In this document: in pieces, positions 18,958 through 27,300 of the stretch | Layout of the letters: each line of letters starts with the position of its first letter | How positions within the stretch are numbered: the first letter of the stretch is position 1 | Assembly: GCA_002733605.1 (NCBI GenBank) | Contig: NVWK01000014.1 | Span: 53,674-117,673 of the forward strand | Length of the DNA: 64,000 nt | From: Robiginitomaculum sp. | GTDB taxonomy: Bacteria > Pseudomonadota > Alphaproteobacteria > Caulobacterales > Maricaulaceae | Direction of reading: 5' to 3' | Program-made: the position numbers and the translations under genes | Notes under the pieces: model-generated | What the model was told of the DNA's origin: nothing | Databases searched by the model: none | What the model saw: only the letters and a program-made list of their open reading frames with translations

Positions 18958-20205
18958 TCATTTATGGGCATACGCCTGAGTGGCCTCTAAAACACGTAGC
19001 AAATTCCCGCCCCAGATTTTCCCGATGTCTTCAGGGCTATAGCCGCGTTTTACAAGTTCGTTTGTGACATTCATGGTTTCAGATGCATCCATCCATCCTT
19101 CGATTTTGCCGCCGCCATCAAAATCAGAAGAAATGCCGACATAATCAACACCTACGGTTTTCACCACATAATCAATGTGGTCAACAAGATCGGATACATT
19201 GGCCGCAGGTGACATTTTATTCGCAGTCTCCATTTTATCGTCATAGGCGTCTTCTGTCGCGCTATCCATCGACAAGAACGCCATATCATCCAAAAGCCCC
19301 ATCTCCTCGCGCACTTTGGCTTTAAAGGCTTCTTGCTCAGGTGTCAGGTCTTTCAAATATGGGCCGTACGCGACGATCTGAAGTACACCGCCCGCCTTTG
19401 CCAACGCGTGTAACTGCTCGTCGTCGAGGTTTCTGACATTGTCGGCGACACCACGTGCCCCGGAATGAGAGGCGATGACAGGTACCTTAGACAGCGCCAC
19501 GGCCTGCAGCGTTGTCTGTTTCCCTGCATGTGATACATCCACCATAATGCCAGCTTCATTCATGGCGGCTATTAAGTCTTTCCCTAGCGGTGACAATCCG
19601 CCGTACTGGCTCTGTTTTTCGCCTTTGCTGTAGCTTGGATTAGAACTGTCACCAAATTGATTGTGGCCAACATGTGTGATGCCCATATACCGCACGCCGC
19701 GTTCGGCCCACATAGCGACATCATCAACAGAGTGGCCAAGAGGGAATGCATTTTCCAACCCGATGAAGGCAATGCGTTTTCCGGTTTTATGTATGCGCCG
19801 TGCGTCATCAGCGCTAAGCGCCAATTCGATTTCATTGCTATGTTTTTCCGTCAATCGTTTTATGGCTAGGTAGCGGGTTTCGGCAATGCCTGCTGCCTTG
19901 GCAATGGCGTCTTCGGTGTCATCGCCTTGTGGGGAGAATACAATCAGGAACGCGCCGTCCATGCCGCCGGATTTCATTTTTACCAAATCCACTCGGCTCT
20001 CGCCACTTGTCCACGGGTCCATGTCTTCGGCAATCAATTCTAGCTCCAAATCAACATGGCTATCCAAAACAAGGGTGTTTTCATGTATGGTTTGTGGGGT
20101 GCTCGCTGGAGGTGCGCTGACTTCATCTGTCTGGGGGGAGCAAGCCCCGAGCGCCAACATAAGCGTGAACACAGCGGCACTGGTTTTGAATTTATGAGTA
20201 TACAT
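18958..20205 (-). CDS. Membrane dipeptidase (peptidase family M19) lipoprotein
   Basis: 415 residues. Lipobox ALGAC near residue 22. The renal-dipeptidase TIM barrel shows its zinc ligands in order: DSHVD (HxD, about 48-52), GLENAFP (bridging Glu), DVSHAG (His), SHSGAR (His) and ISSDFDGGG (Asp). M19 enzymes split dipeptides and tolerate a D-residue at the C-terminal side, so L-Ala-D-Glu or D-Ala-containing dipeptides from peptidoglycan are fitting substrates. It lies between the DUF819 gene and the amidase gene on the same strand, within a presumed operon. Confidence 0.92.
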   Translation of the reverse strand: MYTHKFKTSAAVFTLMLALGACSPQTDEVSAPPASTPQTIHENTLVLDSHVDLELELIAEDMDPWTSGESRVDLVKMKSGGMDGAFLIVFSPQGDDTEDAIAKAAGIAETRYLAIKRLTEKHSNEIELALSADDARRIHKTGKRIAFIGLENAFPLGHSVDDVAMWAERGVRYMGITHVGHNQFGDSSNPSYSKGEKQSQYGGLSPLGKDLIAAMNEAGIMVDVSHAGKQTTLQAVALSKVPVIASHSGARGVADNVRNLDDEQLHALAKAGGVLQIVAYGPYLKDLTPEQEAFKAKVREEMGLLDDMAFLSMDSATEDAYDDKMETANKMSPAANVSDLVDHIDYVVKTVGVDYVGISSDFDGGGKIEGWMDASETMNVTNELVKRGYSPEDIGKIWGGNLLRVLEATQAYAHK

Positions 20206-20234
20206 AATATGTCTCCTTAACCGGACAATTCTAT

Positions 20235-21140
20235 CTATTGCCCGGATTGATCTTCGTCGCCAACTTCCAAAAGTTTGTCGAGCCTGTTCGGGTGGTATTT
20301 TTCTATCAGCGCGAATAATATTGCCGTACTTTCAAGGGAAGGCTGACCACTCACGTCTAAAGGTCTAAAATGCATTTGAAATGACCGTAGAACATTGCGG
20401 GTTTGCTCATCCACGACACCTGTTGGCTCAATTTTATAGCCATAAACGCCAAGTGCCTCTTGAATGTTGGTAATAGGCATAGGATTAGAGGTAAAATTTT
20501 CCCAATATTTCACAACTGTTGCATCATCAAACCAGGCCCCAATCCCAAGCTTATAAAGTCGTTCCCATGGAAAACGGGGGCCCGGATCTATTTTGCGGCC
20601 AGGGGCAATATCGGAATGACCAACAATATTAGTGGGCTTTATATTCGGGTGCCGCTCTAAAATGCCATTAAGGAGCGTTATGAGAATATCCATCTGGGAT
20701 TCGGCGAAATCCGGATAGAAACATAATCGCGGAGGCTTGTTCTCACTGGCGGTGGAGGTTTTGCAATAGGTTTGATTGACAACTTCTATGCCAATGGATT
20801 GATCGTTTAATCCGCTTTTCCCTGCCCAATAACTGCGCCCGGCGTGCCATGCACGCTCTGATTCTGGCACCAATTCAAATACTTCCAATTTTTTTTGTTT
20901 GTAGGATATATCACTAGGCTCGGGGACAAGATAATGGGAGCTTACCGGGTTTGAAGACCCTTTTGTCAAAATGTTTACAGACTCCTCAAAATTTGCAGAG
21001 GTGTGATGAATGACAATAATGCTGACGCGGCTATTATAGTTCACAGAGGGCAACGAGCTTGTCTTGCCTAGAGTGCTACAAGCAGAAACGCTTAAGAGCC
21101 CGGCCATCAAAACACTGCAACGTGCTGAATGTCTGAGCAT
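20235..21140 (-). CDS. N-acetylmuramoyl-L-alanine amidase lipoprotein, AmiD-like
   Basis: 301 residues from the ATG at 21140. This start puts a basic/hydrophobic stretch ahead of the lipobox SVSAC (residue 21). Amidase_2 fold: VIHHTSA (zinc His), SSHYLVPE, RAWHAG, QSIGIEVVN, and GHSDIAPGRKIDPGPRFPW (zinc His and catalytic Asp/Lys region). The C-terminal 80 residues form a peptidoglycan-binding-like domain (ALGVYGYKIEPTGVVDEQT). Such AmiD enzymes cut the bond between MurNAc and L-Ala in the periplasm, freeing sugar and peptide. It is the first gene of the operon. An alternative start at 21215 would translate an 18-bp tandem repeat as TGGQRL twice and spoil the signal peptide. Confidence 0.9.
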   Translation of the reverse strand: MLRHSARCSVLMAGLLSVSACSTLGKTSSLPSVNYNSRVSIIVIHHTSANFEESVNILTKGSSNPVSSHYLVPEPSDISYKQKKLEVFELVPESERAWHAGRSYWAGKSGLNDQSIGIEVVNQTYCKTSTASENKPPRLCFYPDFAESQMDILITLLNGILERHPNIKPTNIVGHSDIAPGRKIDPGPRFPWERLYKLGIGAWFDDATVVKYWENFTSNPMPITNIQEALGVYGYKIEPTGVVDEQTRNVLRSFQMHFRPLDVSGQPSLESTAILFALIEKYHPNRLDKLLEVGDEDQSGQ

Positions 21141-21150
21141 TGTACTCGTA

Positions 21151-21204
21151 AGTCGTTGGCCCCCAGTGAGTCGTTGGCCCCCAGTAAATCGTTGGAACGC
21201 AGAA
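21151..21204. repeat. 18-bp tandem repeat upstream of the amidase gene
   Basis: Two copies of AGTCGTTGGCCCCCAGT(g/a) at 21151-21168 and 21169-21186 differ in the last base only. A third, diverged copy follows at 21187-21204. The array lies in the 5' leader of the amidase gene, just before the chosen ATG, and is rich in C on one strand. It may be a slippage site that changes leader length. Confidence 0.75.
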
Positions 21205-21388
21205 AGTATTGTCATACAAAAGCCCGGGTTTAGTAAAATTCGAGGTACAGAATCATCATTAGGTGTCGAGTTGGCGTGTGAAATGTTGTGTTCTTTAGCA
21301 GAGTATTATTGGTTCACTCGCCCCATATTTATCAAAAATGTGAAATAAAACAAGAGAAATCAAACCTGATTGGGCAAAGAGGTTGTAG

Positions 21389-21396
21389 ATTGGTAT
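21389..21396 (+). promoter_or_regulatory. Candidate operator half-site ATTGGTAT (distal)
   Basis: ATTGGTATTAGCATT in the 415-base divergent region between the amidase operon and the TonB receptor gene. It shares the ATTGGTAT core with the sites at 11368 and 27225. The region between 21205 and 21388 shows nothing else I can name. Confidence 0.35.
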
Positions 21397-21451
21397 TAGC
21401 ATTTTTTGCATTTGTGGCAAAAATGACGCATAAATGCATAGAAAACATTGA

Positions 21452-21459
21452 ATTGGTAT
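21452..21459 (+). promoter_or_regulatory. Candidate operator half-site ATTGGTAT overlapping a -35 element
   Basis: ATTGGTATTTGACC: the ATTGGTAT core runs into TTGACC, a good -35 hexamer reading toward the TonB receptor. A repressor bound here would block that promoter. The start codon is about 100 bases on, preceded by GGAGGGG. Confidence 0.4.
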
Positions 21460-21555
21460 TTGACCTTGCAGATAAGTTGGCCGTAACGTAATCACTAGTT
21501 CAATGTACAGGCGCGACTTGTAACAGAATATAAAATTTAACGGAGGGGTCACAAA

Positions 21556-24513
21556 ATGACAAATATTTCGCACAGATCGAGAAAATCTTACCTTAAGTAC
21601 AATAAGATATTAACCGGCGCTATTTTGGCCGCCACCATGACCGTAGTGGCTATTCCTGCTGCGGCCCAACAGGCGGGTGGGGTCACTGGCCACGTGGTTA
21701 GCAATACAGGTACCGCCATTTCTGGTGTGACCGTAGAAGCAAGAAGTTCGGTTTTGCCAGGTGTTAGAACAGCAGTTTCTGCTGCAAATGGCCGGTATCA
21801 GTTGCCATTACTCCCACCGGGCCAATACGAACTAACATTTATAAATCCTGACGGCACGGTTATAAAGCGTAATGCATTCGTTTCGTTGCAACAAAAAATC
21901 AGTGTGGACGTGGCTTTTGCCGGCGCGACAGATGAAGTTGTTGTTATCGGTACAAGAATGAATCTGGATACTGGACAGGCTTCCTTGGCAAATGTCATTG
22001 ACTCAGCCACGCTAACAGGCGTCCCTATTGGGCAAGAATACCGGGATTTGCAGAAACTTATCCCTGGTGTTCAGTATTCTGAAGATGCTGTACGTGGGCC
22101 AAGTGCTGGCGGTAGTGGTCAGGACAATATTTATCAATTCGATGGTGTGGATGTGTCTCTACCAATGTTTGGTACGCTCTCTGCTGAACCGTCAACCCAC
22201 GATATCGATCAAGTCTCTGTGGTTCGTGGCGGTGCAACAGCAATTGGGTTTAACAGATCTGGTGGTTTCTTGATCAACACGATTAGTAAACGCGGTACCA
22301 ATGAGTTTCATGGGGAGATCAGCTATAAAGTGGAAACCCCAAAACTCACATCAGATCGTGACAATGTCAATTCAGTGGTGGATTTTGAAGAAAATAAACG
22401 TTGGATTACGGCAAACTTAGGCGGGCCTATCATTAAGGATAAGCTATTTGCCTATGCATCTTATTATCGCCCAACGATTACGCGTGAAAATAGAAGTAAT
22501 GCACTTGGTACGGTTCCGGATTTCAAAAGCGAACGCAATGAGTATTTTGGTAAGCTAACATTCGCACCCACGAGCAGTATTTTGCTTGATGCCAGTTACC
22601 GGACATCAGATCGTACCACTAAGAACTCGGGTGTTGGTGCGTTTGATGCCGCGTCTGTATCGATAGGCGATGAGGCAAGTCAGGATATTATTATTGCGGA
22701 GGGTTCCTGGGTTATTGATAACAAAAGTTCTCTTAATTTTAAATTTACTAATTTTGAGAATAAAACATCGTCACTTCCCGACACGCTATTTAGTGTCCCT
22801 GTTACGTTTGGGGGTGCACTTCCGCTTGCTTCCCTAGATCAAATCGGGCGATTTACTGTGCCGACTTTACGCACTGGAGAGGTGGCTTATAACGCATTTA
22901 TCCAGCCAATTATTGATCAATATGGGTTCTCAACTGATGGTGGCGGCACAGTCGGTGGTGCTAATCAGATCAATAGACAGGATTTTACCCGAACCGCTTT
23001 TGAAGCTGGATATGACCGCACATTTAATACTGGGAATACCACACATGATATTCATATTGGGTATCAGTATCAAGAAATCACGGAAGATCTTGAGCGAACA
23101 TCAAATGGTTTTGGCCGTATAACGGTACCTGGTGGTCGTACCTTTGCAGATGACGGTATTACGCCCGTGTTTTTTGAAGCACGCGTTTTCCAAACCGGGA
23201 TTGTTGGCGGCAATGGCGCTACAATTGTGCCGCGCTCAATAAAGACAAAGGCAAAACTGCAAAGTATTGAGATCAACGATACCTACGAAAATGGCGATTG
23301 GACGTTTAATTTCGGCGTATTGATCAGTAATGACGTTTTATTTGGTCAGGGTTTACGGGAAAAATCAGGGACAATCTCCGGATTTGAAGTGGCTCCTGGC
23401 AATCAGTATAAAATGCATGAAACGGATTGGAAAGATATGATCCAACCGCGTTTTGGCGTGAATTGGGATTATTCCGACACCGCATCCCTGTATGCTAACT
23501 TTGCACGCTACACACCTTCGGCGTCGTCTCTGGCGCGGGCGGCTTCTTGGGATCGAAATCTGTCTCGTGAACTTAGATTGCGCTATGATGCAAACGGTAA
23601 CTTTATTGAAAGCTCGGCAGTTCGTTCTTCTTCTGGTAAAGTATTCGATGAGGCTTTAAAACCTCGTGAAATTGATGAATACTTGGTTGGTTGGAACAAG
23701 CAGGTGAACGATAAATTGGCTGTTCGTCTCCATGCACGCCATCGTGCGGGGCAAAATTTCTGGGAAGATACAAACAACACGGCCCGTTTGTTTGGCAATG
23801 CGCCAGCAGAACTTCAGGCATTAGGTTTATATGTTCCGAATCTTGATGCAATTCGCGCTGAAATCGGCGGATCATCTTATGTGATTGCACAGCTAGATAC
23901 AGCTCATACCGAGTATTATGAGGCTGCCATTGAAGCAGACTATGTCGGGGATAATTTCTATCTGTCTGGATCGTATGTTTGGTCCCAATATACAGGTAAC
24001 TTTGACCAAGATAACACGACAACCGGCAACGATGGAAATATTTTCATTGGGTCTTCTAATATTGCTGATGGCCCCGGTCGTCAACTTTGGGACAACAAAG
24101 AAGGTATTCTCAGAGGTGACCGTCCGCACCAATTCAAGCTTTATGGTTATTATAAATTCCCTTGGAATGGGCAAGCTGGTTTCTTCTCAAATTACCAATC
24201 AGGTCAGCCATGGGAAGCATGGGATGTGGAAGTTTACCGTGCCTATACAACGAGTGGTAGCGATACAATCCGGTATGCAGAGCCTGCTGGTTCTCGCCGA
24301 ACCGCCGCACATTTCCAGTTCGATCTGAATTACACGCAGACTTTTACAGTCCTCAATGGCTACGATATTGAACTGCGTGCTGAGTTGTTTAATGTATTTA
24401 ACAGCCAGACGGGTTATAATATTCAGTCAAGGGTCAATAGCACCGGGTTTGGCGATCCACGTAGTTTATTCAACCCACGTAGACTACAAATATCTGCTAA
24501 AGCCAGATTCTAA
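21556..24513 (+). CDS. TonB-dependent outer-membrane receptor with N-terminal carboxypeptidase-regulatory-like domain
   Basis: 985 residues. A long signal peptide ends near AAAQQ (residue 39). A CarboxypepD_reg-like beta-sandwich follows (GVTGHVVSNTGTAISGVTVEARS to about 120), then the plug (QEYRDLQKLIPGVQYSED, IDQVSVVRGGATAIGFNRSGGFLI) and a 22-strand-type barrel rich in aromatics, ending RLQISAKARF with terminal Phe. No SusD-like partner is present. RBS GGAGGGG lies 9 bases upstream. It is transcribed divergently from the amidase operon, so a cell-wall fragment or amino-sugar oligomer is the likely ligand. A terminator follows at 24548. Confidence 0.9.
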   Translation: MTNISHRSRKSYLKYNKILTGAILAATMTVVAIPAAAQQAGGVTGHVVSNTGTAISGVTVEARSSVLPGVRTAVSAANGRYQLPLLPPGQYELTFINPDGTVIKRNAFVSLQQKISVDVAFAGATDEVVVIGTRMNLDTGQASLANVIDSATLTGVPIGQEYRDLQKLIPGVQYSEDAVRGPSAGGSGQDNIYQFDGVDVSLPMFGTLSAEPSTHDIDQVSVVRGGATAIGFNRSGGFLINTISKRGTNEFHGEISYKVETPKLTSDRDNVNSVVDFEENKRWITANLGGPIIKDKLFAYASYYRPTITRENRSNALGTVPDFKSERNEYFGKLTFAPTSSILLDASYRTSDRTTKNSGVGAFDAASVSIGDEASQDIIIAEGSWVIDNKSSLNFKFTNFENKTSSLPDTLFSVPVTFGGALPLASLDQIGRFTVPTLRTGEVAYNAFIQPIIDQYGFSTDGGGTVGGANQINRQDFTRTAFEAGYDRTFNTGNTTHDIHIGYQYQEITEDLERTSNGFGRITVPGGRTFADDGITPVFFEARVFQTGIVGGNGATIVPRSIKTKAKLQSIEINDTYENGDWTFNFGVLISNDVLFGQGLREKSGTISGFEVAPGNQYKMHETDWKDMIQPRFGVNWDYSDTASLYANFARYTPSASSLARAASWDRNLSRELRLRYDANGNFIESSAVRSSSGKVFDEALKPREIDEYLVGWNKQVNDKLAVRLHARHRAGQNFWEDTNNTARLFGNAPAELQALGLYVPNLDAIRAEIGGSSYVIAQLDTAHTEYYEAAIEADYVGDNFYLSGSYVWSQYTGNFDQDNTTTGNDGNIFIGSSNIADGPGRQLWDNKEGILRGDRPHQFKLYGYYKFPWNGQAGFFSNYQSGQPWEAWDVEVYRAYTTSGSDTIRYAEPAGSRRTAAHFQFDLNYTQTFTVLNGYDIELRAELFNVFNSQTGYNIQSRVNSTGFGDPRSLFNPRRLQISAKARF

Positions 24514-24547
24514 ATTAGAGTAATTATACTCTAAAATACGGTTTCTT

Positions 24548-24580
24548 AAACGCCCGTCCTCAATTCGAGGGCGGGCGTTT
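24548..24580. terminator. Bidirectional intrinsic terminator
   Basis: A stem AAACGCCCGtCCTC/GAGGgCGGGCGTTT with a short AATTC loop and T-rich 3' flanks on both strands lies between the converging TonB receptor and sulfotransferase genes, so it can serve both. Confidence 0.85.
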
Positions 24581-24603
24581 TGTTTGCGTGAATACAATAG
24601 GTT

Positions 24604-26178
24604 TTATTTGGCCAATTCACCCAAAGTAGCCTTTAGTCCATCCAGCTTATGGCCATATTTCTCCCAACGTCCAATCGAGCCGCTATAGAGTGGTTGGCGT
24701 ACCTGAACCGAACTTGCCGTCGCAACGGGGGCTGCGTTCTCATAGAAACGTAAACAGGATTCTTCCCAGTCTAGCCCACAGAAAGAGACCAGTTTACGCG
24801 TCTGGTTTTCTTGGTCATGGACAATGTCCTCATAGGCGACTTCCATGAATCGGTCAGATGGTATGTTTTCGCGCCAGTGTGCCATCAACCCATCAAATTC
24901 TTGGTAGAATGCTGCCGTGTCCTCTAAGTCGTAAGCGTAATCATAATTGTTATTGTGGGCCGCGAAAAGCTGACGGTAATTGGACAAACAACTATCCATC
25001 GCCCCGCGACGAAGCGCGATAATGCGGGCATTGGGCAGGGCACGATGTATGAGGCCCGCATAGAAGAAATTAAGGGGCATTTTGTCGATCAAATGCACCG
25101 CGTCCTGCACTAGGTTTTGTGTGTTCTCGATGTAATTTTTGCCCACACGCGATACGTCAATTTTGCTCGCGGCCAGAAAGGTATCAGAATCAAGGTCTGT
25201 ATTGACTGGCACGCCTGCTGCCATTTTTATCATCCTGGAAAAAAGTGTCAGCTCACCCGCAGATCGCACTTGCGTGTGCGATGATAAAATCCTGTCTACA
25301 AGAGTGGTGCCCGTACGCGCCAATCCAACTATAAATATAGGGGCCGCATTTGAAGTTCTGCCTGTGTCCTGCTGGTTGTCCAACGTATTGAGTTTTACTG
25401 CCGTTTTCGCAGCGTCGAAAACCCTTGTTGTTTTATGTCTGCTATATTGGATTTGTTTTCTTTTGGCTTTCTTCCCTTTTTGCAGCCAATCAAAACTGTC
25501 TTCATACTGTCCTAAATCTTCCAGTGTTTTGGCAATCGAGTGCCCAAGGAGTAAGTGTGCATCTGCATCGCCTGTGATGTCATTGAATAGGGTTTTTAAT
25601 TTTTCGAGATTGTTATTGTCAGGTGTTTGTTTCTCAAGCGCCACCAATGAAAACCAGGCTAGGTAGAATTTGGGATTAATAGACAGAGTGTTTGTATAGG
25701 CGGTTTTCGTCTTGACAAAGTCGCCGATAAACTCTGCAGACGCGCCGAGATTAAAGTGAAACTTCGCCCATTTCGGGTTCTTCTTTGTCGCCAGTTCGAA
25801 AAAAGGAATGGCAAGTTCGTGATAGCCCGTACGACTATAGGTGACACCAATCATATCGGCCAATAGAGCATCATTTGTTCCGATTTTCGCGGCCATGTCT
25901 GCTCGGATTTTTGCCTGATTATGATCCCCAACTGCTATGAGTGCATGGGCGTGATATGTTTGGTAATGCACATTTTTCGGCCCGTGCTCAGTCGCTTTCG
26001 CAAAAAATTCCAATGCCTTGGCCGGGTTGCCCGTATCAGCGGCAAGAACGCCCAAGAGAAAAAAGGGAAGGGGATCCTTTTCATTTAATCTCAAGGCTTT
26101 GAGTGATTGCTCGTAGACAGTTGTATAGGTTCTTGATCTTAGGAGCTTCATACCTGTGGTAAATGTTATGATGGTCAA
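24604..26178 (-). CDS. TPR-repeat sulfotransferase family protein
   Basis: About 524 residues. The first 220 residues form about five tetratricopeptide repeats (for example DPLPFFLLGVLAADTGNPAK and KWAKFHFNLGASAEFIGDF). The C-terminal half is a PAPS-type sulfotransferase: APIFIVGLARTGTTLVDRIL holds the 5'-phosphosulfate loop (near residue 283), DKMPLNFFYAGL follows, and IIALRRGAMDSCLSNY is the 3'-phosphate region. In alphaproteobacteria such TPR-sulfotransferases are often found beside TonB receptors, as here, with unknown substrate. The start may be TTG at 26178, overlapping the kinase stop, or ATG at 26151; I could not decide. It is coupled to the amino-sugar kinase. Confidence 0.8.
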   Translation of the reverse strand: MTIITFTTGMKLLRSRTYTTVYEQSLKALRLNEKDPLPFFLLGVLAADTGNPAKALEFFAKATEHGPKNVHYQTYHAHALIAVGDHNQAKIRADMAAKIGTNDALLADMIGVTYSRTGYHELAIPFFELATKKNPKWAKFHFNLGASAEFIGDFVKTKTAYTNTLSINPKFYLAWFSLVALEKQTPDNNNLEKLKTLFNDITGDADAHLLLGHSIAKTLEDLGQYEDSFDWLQKGKKAKRKQIQYSRHKTTRVFDAAKTAVKLNTLDNQQDTGRTSNAAPIFIVGLARTGTTLVDRILSSHTQVRSAGELTLFSRMIKMAAGVPVNTDLDSDTFLAASKIDVSRVGKNYIENTQNLVQDAVHLIDKMPLNFFYAGLIHRALPNARIIALRRGAMDSCLSNYRQLFAAHNNNYDYAYDLEDTAAFYQEFDGLMAHWRENIPSDRFMEVAYEDIVHDQENQTRKLVSFCGLDWEESCLRFYENAAPVATASSVQVRQPLYSGSIGRWEKYGHKLDGLKATLGELAK

Positions 26179-27056
26179 TCCCCGAGATTTTTCTGGTCTG
26201 TAGTCTGTTGACGTGCGAGCAAAAGCGCACCAGCAAGAGCGTCACCATCGGGATCCACAAGTTCTGCGCGAATGTCAGGGGCTAACCACGGTTCAATGCT
26301 AGCTGCCAACCCGCCTAACAAGGCACACCGAGGTACGCCTGAATCGTACAGACTGCGGACCATCGAATCGATATGGTTTGCGGAATGCCGTGTAATTAAA
26401 CGCCCATGCCTGTCACCTGTTTCGGCGGCCTGCAATACTATAGGGGCTAATGTTGCATAATCGGGTGCTGTAGCCTTGTCCATCCAACTCACGATCTCAT
26501 GGGTTCGGCAATTAAATTTTTGAAAAAGATGCTGGGTAAGCTCCGAATGGCTTATACGACCATCTGAAGCGCGTAGTGTAATCCGAATGGCCTGCAACCC
26601 AATATAAGCGCCGCTTCCTTCATCCGAAATAGGGAAGCCATAACCGCCTGCGCGTACATCCTTACCCTTTACACGACCAATCGCAATGCTGCCCGTACCT
26701 ATAATAACAATGCCGCCGTCTTGGCCTGAATGTGCCCCTATATTGGCAATAAAAGCATCGTTGTGAATGCACGTAGAATGAAACGGAAATGGCTGGGCCT
26801 GCAATTCTTCCTTTGCGTCTTTGCGGCCAATGCCCGCTACCCCGATACCCGCCCGAATGGACGCAATATCGTGGGCATCCAATTTAGCCGAAACAATACT
26901 TTGTTGGTATGCATCCTGGATGGCGGCAAAGACATTTGATATGCCTGTATTTGCATTTGCAGAACCAGATAAACCCTCTCCAATAACATGCCCAGACCCG
27001 TCCGTAAGTCGTGCCCTACATTTTGTGCCACCAGCGTCAATTCCTAAAAAATACAT
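26175..27056 (-). CDS. N-acetylglucosamine/N-acetylmuramic acid kinase (BadF/BadG ATPase family)
   Basis: 293 residues of the actin/hexokinase fold. The phosphate-1 loop is FLGIDAGGTKCRARL (residues 3-17), the second phosphate region is GGIVIIGTGSIAIG (about 113-126), and the adenosine loop is CALLGGLAASIEPWL. RAGGYGFPISDEGSGAYIG is the sugar-binding stretch of eukaryote-type GlcNAc kinases and of clostridial MurK, which takes both GlcNAc and MurNAc. With MurQ in the same cluster, a MurNAc kinase activity is expected, since MurQ needs MurNAc-6-phosphate and no PTS genes are seen. AAGGGGC ribosome site. It is divergent from the SIS-domain gene. Confidence 0.88.
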   Translation of the reverse strand: MYFLGIDAGGTKCRARLTDGSGHVIGEGLSGSANANTGISNVFAAIQDAYQQSIVSAKLDAHDIASIRAGIGVAGIGRKDAKEELQAQPFPFHSTCIHNDAFIANIGAHSGQDGGIVIIGTGSIAIGRVKGKDVRAGGYGFPISDEGSGAYIGLQAIRITLRASDGRISHSELTQHLFQKFNCRTHEIVSWMDKATAPDYATLAPIVLQAAETGDRHGRLITRHSANHIDSMVRSLYDSGVPRCALLGGLAASIEPWLAPDIRAELVDPDGDALAGALLLARQQTTDQKNLGD

Positions 27057-27224
27057 AACTCAGCCCCTTTTGAATTGGGTCCTATCAAGTGAGAGGCTCG
27101 TCGATAGCTTCGTTGAAAATAGCTGCAAATACCTGCTAATTATTGTTCAGCCTTAAAAACATAGATACTACTTGCGCCTAGATGAATTTCAAGTTGCTTG
27201 TATGCCTGTGAGGAGAATAATGCA

Positions 27225-27236
27225 ATTGGTATTGCA
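27225..27236 (+). promoter_or_regulatory. Candidate operator ATTGGTATTGCA between kinase and deaminase genes
   Basis: This 12-base string is identical to the minus-strand extension of the dyad at 11368. An AGGTATTG echo follows at once and a further TTGGTAT lies at 27280. The site sits in the 244-base divergent promoter region of the kinase and SIS-domain genes. Confidence 0.45.
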
Positions 27237-27300
27237 TAGGTATTGTTTTGTAGGCCTAGTGAGGTTATATCCTGAGGTGTTGGTATAAAGGAAGATCGTA

